DNA from: Membranipora membranacea
Taxonomy: Eukaryota; Bryozoa; Gymnolaemata; Cheilostomatida; Membraniporidae
Reading direction: 5' to 3'
Length of the DNA: 64,000 nucleotides
NCBI GenBank assembly: GCA_914767715.1
Contig: OU612065.1
Location: 16,058,001 to 16,122,000, forward strand
In this document: positions 59,026-64,000 of the stretch, one piece after another
Numbering within the stretch: position 1 is the stretch's first letter
Layout: every line of letters begins with the position of its first letter
The notes under the pieces: generated by a model
The model's database searches: none
The model's input: only the letters and a program-made list of their open reading frames with translations
Told to the model about the DNA's origin: nothing
Position numbers and translations under genes: made by a program

Positions 59026-62000
59026 TTAAAGTTTCTCGATGCCTTCAATCACTTTATCAGCAACGTGCTCAATAGCTCTCTGGCCCACATGTCTAAATAA
59101 AGAGGCTGCTGTCTGAGCCAACCCGAAAGCCGCAGACGCTTCGATCCTGTTTCCGATGAAACTTTTTGTGTCTCGCTTGATTCTTGATTTGTAATATTCT
59201 TTGTCTTTGAATATCTGTTTCAAGCGCAACTTGTATTCCATGATGCTTCGTATCTCAGGGATTCTCAGTCTCCCGTGGCATCTCTTACTCTACCTATTGT
59301 TAGTCTAGCTATCTCTAGAAAGTCGGTGTCATCATCTGATTTATCGATGAGTGAAACAAACTCGGGAATCATCAGATTACGGCTACATATCGCATTGTTG
59401 ATGGTTGAAGAAAAAACAATCATGTCTGGTCCTTCGATGTCAAAATGATTTCTCTTCGCGTTTCTGGCTATCTGTCGCATTCTCTGCATTTCCTGGCGAT
59501 GTTCTTTGTCTCTTCTCTCAACCTCCACATATTCAGCATTAGCGAATGCCCCAGGCCCAGCATCTTTGTTACCTTAAAAGACATTGAAAATACTGAAAAC
59601 AAAACATTTTATGAATGACCTTTCTATTGTAACTCTTACTAAGACTTGCTACACACATAAATAATAAAACATGTTATAGTTAGGCAACTAGTACCAAGGA
59701 GTAACAGGGTCGCTGTTACTCCTTGCTAGTACTGATGTTGAGTAAGTATTCGTTTTTTAACTAAAAAACCAGTTATGCAAGATTGAACAGCTTAAAAACA
59801 CTATCTTCTTACCATGTATGTTTATACCCTGTTGATGCTGATTATCTTCAGATTGGCAAGCTTGCAAGATAAGTACCTGCAATAGATGAAGATACACAGT
59901 AAACTGGACCACATGGTAAACAGCTGGCTATCTAATAAAGCTTGATAACACATAACTTCATAGGGGATACCTCAAGATGCCAATTTTGATTGAACAGAAC
60001 TTAATCATAATTGGCAGGGTTTGTCGAATTGAGGGTTTTTTATTCCTAGTTGAATGAGGAGTCGTAATTCACCAACCTTAGGTGTTCTCTTCAATTCAGT
60101 AGAGTTCATCTGTTTGATTATGTATTGTATTTGCATCTCCCTATCCTTGAGTTTAACAGTCCCGCTATCTCCATGGCTCATTATAGCAACTATCAGTGCA
60201 GAGACATTTCCCTGTTGGCAACGGCGGATATTTTCATAAATATCTTTTTCTGTTGGATTTGCTTTCTCCAGAGGTTCCATGCGCAATTTTGAAAAAGCTT
60301 TAAACAGAGTATTATACTCTTTCTCTGATCCAGGCCGGTCTTCTTCCATGCAGAATATTGCCACATTAGGAGGGATACGAAGATGATAGGAACCCGTTTG
60401 CTTTTCAGTCCATGCAAGCACATTTTTAATCATCCGGCAGCCTATTATGTAATATGGCACACAACCAGTCCAGTTTTTCTGAAACACGGCAATTGATATT
60501 TCGCAAAGATCCTGGGTTTCCAGTACTTTGAATATGAATCTTTCATGGTTGATCATTGTTGCATAAAGATGCATAGTGTTAGGTTGGTAATCACACCATC
60601 TTAGGATGTGATCTTCATACCCTGTATGAGACAATAAAGGCGCTATAACCACTTGGCAAAGAGTTTATCAGAAGTAAACAGAGCACCTATTTCGCTCATC
60701 ATAATCCATTTCTGCCTTAAAAAATAGTAGATATCACATGCATGAAGCTTTACAACCCTACTAGTAGCATCCTGGTGACGGACAACAACATGTCCAACCT
60801 CAGCAAACAACTGCAAGAGCAACCAATTTGGCTGGGTTCTCTAGGCATCAATCATATCTGTCGGAATTCCCTTTGCTGCGAGTCTGAAATCTTCCCGCTA
60901 AGCAAACAACATATTTATGCAAACCGTTATGAATATATCCATCGTAACAGCAGACTCCACCTAGCATATAATCAACATGGTGGTGGTAATGAGATTCTGA
61001 GAATAATAGGGCAATTGAGCCTTAGATAAATTTACCTATGAGGGGAACTAGATAATCCAAAATGTGCTCCAAGCCACTCGCTTTTAGACTGTCCTCAGAC
61101 CGTGTTACATCTGGAGTCTTGATCCAAAGCTGAACAGCATTCTTCAAATATTGATCATCAATACCGTGCAATCCACCTATACTATCACTGAATTTGGCAT
61201 CCAACTCAAATATGCCGCTCTTCATAGTCAGCACAAAGGGAAATAATGTTCCAGGTTTCAGTGCTGCTAAAACACTATGAATCATTGCATTGTTCTCTAG
61301 TTGGGCTGTTAGATGTAGTGGTTTTACACTCTGATCATGACTCCCTTGCAGCAGAATCAGTTTATCTTTGGTAGTGTCGGTTACAGAGTCCAGGTAATAA
61401 TTGAGACAATCATACTCAGACTGCGATGCAATGACATGAGTCAGTTTCCACTCTTCTTCAAACTTTTGATCCAATATTCTCAAGCACTCGTCTTCATCAA
61501 GCTTTCCTAACACAATACTGAGGGCATCAACAGTGCTCTTAACTGATACATGGAGGAAGTTGAAAAAGTTGCTAAGAGTAGGTGTTGTGAGAAGTTTTGA
61601 TACCTGAGTTGAACTCAAACAGTTCAGGCTCTCTTTAAGAGACTGAGGGTCGTTCAGTACTGCCCTTGAGAGTAAAAGGTCAAAAACAGACTCATTTTGG
61701 TTATCTTCCAATGACATTAAGTCATATCTCATCTCCATATCGAGTAGTTCCAACACTGCTCTGAGCAAACCTGGTGCAAAGCTGTGCCCCAAGACACTGG
61801 AGGAGGCAACCAAAATATGTAGTGGGGTCTGTCCCTTAGAGTTCACTGTTTTGAGTAGAGTACATCTATCATCTTGGTCCAGATTTCCAAGTATGAATAG
61901 GATAACTTCCTGTCTTTGAGCTATCAGTTCAGCAGTGTTCGGCCATGCCAAGATGTGATCAACATCAGGTCCGATCTGTATGTTTTTATTTGCTAAGAAT

Positions 62001-62665
62001 CCTATATCCTCATATCCTGTATCTTGGTCATTTTTAATATCAGCAGCTATATGCAGTAGGGTGCACCCTTTATGATTCTGATGATTCAACAAAGATCTCC
62101 TCTGTGCATAAGTTAGGGGTTCAGCAAGCAAAGGAGCCAAAATACTCCTGGTGTGCTTGTGTGTGGTGCACATAGCACAATGAAGTACAGTTCCTCCAGT
62201 GTTGTCCTTTATCTGAAGCACATTTTCTCGCTGATCACCTTCTAGATGTTCAAACAGAAACTCAACGTCTATGTCACTAGTTTCGCTATTCAAAACAGCA
62301 ACATGTAGAGGCGACCACTCAAACACTGCATTACAATCTCTGCTCAGTGGGACTAAACAAGTTTGTTGTAGAAGGGATTGCCATGTTGATTTTGCAACAG
62401 AATTTTTGATGGCTCTCATCATTTGTAAGTTCATGGGCTTGGCAACACCAACATGGAGGATAGCGGGTCTCATATCATCTGAAGAGCCAAGAAGTTTCAT
62501 AAAACTCTTTTCTCACTTCAGAATTGTTTCCACAAACTCTACCTTAGAGAGCCTCACGGCTAATTGCAAAGCAGTGATATCGTCTTCGTCAGTGGCAACA
62601 AGGAACTCAAGCTCAATTTCTGGCCGGAAGAGATCGCCTTCAGAAGGAGGTCAACAGTGGAATTG
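59026..62665 (-). pseudogene. Ankyrin-caspase second copy, 5'-truncated and disrupted
   Basis: Minus-strand exons about 62665-61036, 60621-60077, 59876-59813 and 59572-59026 match the left gene. Three lesions are seen. The duplication breakpoint removes about the first 77 codons and the start. A 9-bp deletion creates an in-frame TGA at 62513-62515. In the last exon a 1-base loss with an immediate TGA (59265-59267) ends the frame just after the p10-like segment and shifts what follows. The ankyrin core GNTMLHYAA has decayed to PNTMHLYAT. The SHG and QAC motifs remain. A shorter product from the methionine at 62500 is possible in principle. Confidence 0.85.
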
Positions 62666-63631
62666 TGTGAGGAACGGAAATTGATATATGCCGTGTACTA
62701 TTAGTATGTATAGTTGTTCTATAACCGTCCTACTTATAAATTGGTTCTAACTATGTTTGTAGTTATGGTTTTAAATCTTGCACTCCGGACACTTCAAAAT
62801 GTCACTTTATTGTGTAATTTATTTGTAGTTCTAATTTGGAGTTACCTCCTCTTTCATGCACTGAAGAAAGACAAGATCGCTCAAATCTATTAAAACATGG
62901 TTCCAATTGGTAATGCTAGCACTCTGGTGAGTACGAGGTATTTAACTTATTAATTTCTAGTGACGAACAGCTGGTTCCCACTACTCCACAAAGCAATTTA
63001 CTACGGGGTTGTTATTGAGCCTGACCTCTTCTTAGCTTCACTAGAAGTTGCCTTCAAGTTGTTTAAGAAAGGTTCCTGCCGATAACCTGCTAAGACCCCT
63101 GTCTTGTTCTAACAGTAAAACTCTTGATGAGTTTTGAGCCAATGCTCTTACACCACAAAGTCAATATAATCCTTAGATGTTAATATGACACAATCACTAT
63201 TTATGAATGTGTTCAGGTACGTTTGATATTTTTGTTATTCAACTTAGGTGACTGATTTTAATTATGAGCACCTACTTGATCTCTGTATAGTGCCTGGAGG
63301 CCCAATCAGGTAATCAAGGCGGTGTATCAGTATCACAGGCCTCTTAGCCAAGTTAAATTAGCTAAAGACTCCAACCCAATTTCTAGTGAAGGAAAGAGGT
63401 ATCAGTCTGTGGTCACTCTAAAATTGATGTTCAATTTCTATATTCAATGTTGAATTAATGTTTCACAGATTAGAGGTATCTTATCTTAAATCGGTAGCGT
63501 CCTACTTCTTTAAAACACAAGAATCTAATCCTAAACTATTATTCCGAAACTTAATCTATTTAACCCCCAAGCAAATATGAATACTAATTAATTCTGTTCT
63601 GCCTTAACAATAGTTCCCAATGGTACTTCTA
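62666..63631. other. Unduplicated flank, no gene seen
   Basis: AT-rich sequence outside the inverted duplication. No open frame or element is recognised. Confidence 0.55.
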
Positions 63632-63940
63632 AATGATTTCCGACTTGATATGATCACAGACGCGAATTACCTGCGTTTAACTGTGGGTCACAATGATTTC
63701 CGACTTTGATATGAGCACCTACGCGAAATACCTGCGTTTATGGTGGGTCACAATGATTTCCGACTTTGATATGAGCACCTACGCGAATTACATGCGTTTT
63801 ATGGTGGGTCACAATGATATCCGACTTTGATATGAGCACCTACGCGAAATACATGCGTTTTATGGTGGGTCACAATGATTTCCGACTTTGATATGAGCAC
63901 CTACGCGAAATACCTGCGTGTATGGTGGGTCACAATGATT
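63632..63940. repeat. Minisatellite, about five 60-61-bp units
   Basis: Units read AATGATTTCCGACTTTGATA, then TGAGCACCTACGCGAAATAC, then CTGCGTTTATGGTGGGTCAC. The first unit is the most divergent and inner units are nearly identical. CpG-containing ACGCGAA recurs in each. Confidence 0.9.
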
Positions 63941-64000
63941 AAACCTCCTAAAGTTAATTTTGAATCCTGTTTCAGAGTGTTGTTATAGTAACAATTAACA

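Larger units (their letters stand above)
49840..62665 (-). repeat. Right arm of large inverted duplication
   Basis: Reverse complement of about 16453-30080. The outer end is sharp at 62665, inside exon 1 of the ankyrin-caspase copy. Beyond it the sequences are unrelated. Confidence 0.9.

Noticed and set aside
63632-63940. CRISPR-like array
   Set aside because: The units are contiguous with no variable spacers, and the genome is eukaryotic.

Overview
This is an animal (metazoan) genomic window of about 35-38% GC by eye, with multi-exon genes, GT-AG introns of roughly 100-700 bp, secreted and immune-type proteins and many young transposable elements. It looks like an invertebrate and possibly a non-bilaterian such as a sponge, but I cannot name the species. 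All multi-exon models below were joined by hand from splice sites, exon phase and reading frame.

Layout. 1-2057: last exons of a thioester-protein / CD109-like (alpha-2-macroglobulin family) gene, cut by the window edge. 3350-8313: a complete, apparently very young Ty3/gypsy retrotransposon on the minus strand. It has identical 220-bp LTRs, a 5-bp target duplication, one uninterrupted gag-pol frame and a primer site matching tRNA-Ser. 11551-23670: a ten-exon gene resembling the C16orf89/DUF4735 family. Its 6.9-kb third intron contains a complete same-strand gene (16223-20103) for an ankyrin-repeat/caspase-like protein. 24737-54416: five copies of a secreted-protein gene (four full, one beheaded) that I identify as clusterin-like. 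A short unidentified gene with a T-P repeat tract lies between copies 3 and 4. 55483-62665: a mirrored, decaying second copy of the C16orf89-like 3' half and of the ankyrin-caspase gene. 63632-63940: a minisatellite.

The large-scale structure is a palindrome. About 13.6 kb on the left (about 16453-30080) recurs inverted on the right (about 49840-62665), around a 20-kb centre that itself contains a direct duplication of a head-to-head clusterin-like gene pair. The outer breakpoint cuts the first exon of the ankyrin-caspase gene, so the right copies lack their 5' parts.

Main result. The repeated gene encodes a 372-residue protein with the clusterin layout in order: signal peptide, a five-cysteine motif (C-x10-C-x2-C-x4-C-x7-C), an acidic amphipathic region, a furin-type site RRKR|S at residue 225, a second five-cysteine motif (C-x10-C-x8-C-x2-C-x7-C), and a C-terminal strand/helix domain. 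The first spacing equals that of the human clusterin beta chain as I remember it, and the furin site falls at nearly the same residue as human clusterin (227). The genes would make a secreted, disulphide-linked two-chain chaperone-like protein. They share TATA boxes and a CRE-like site upstream.
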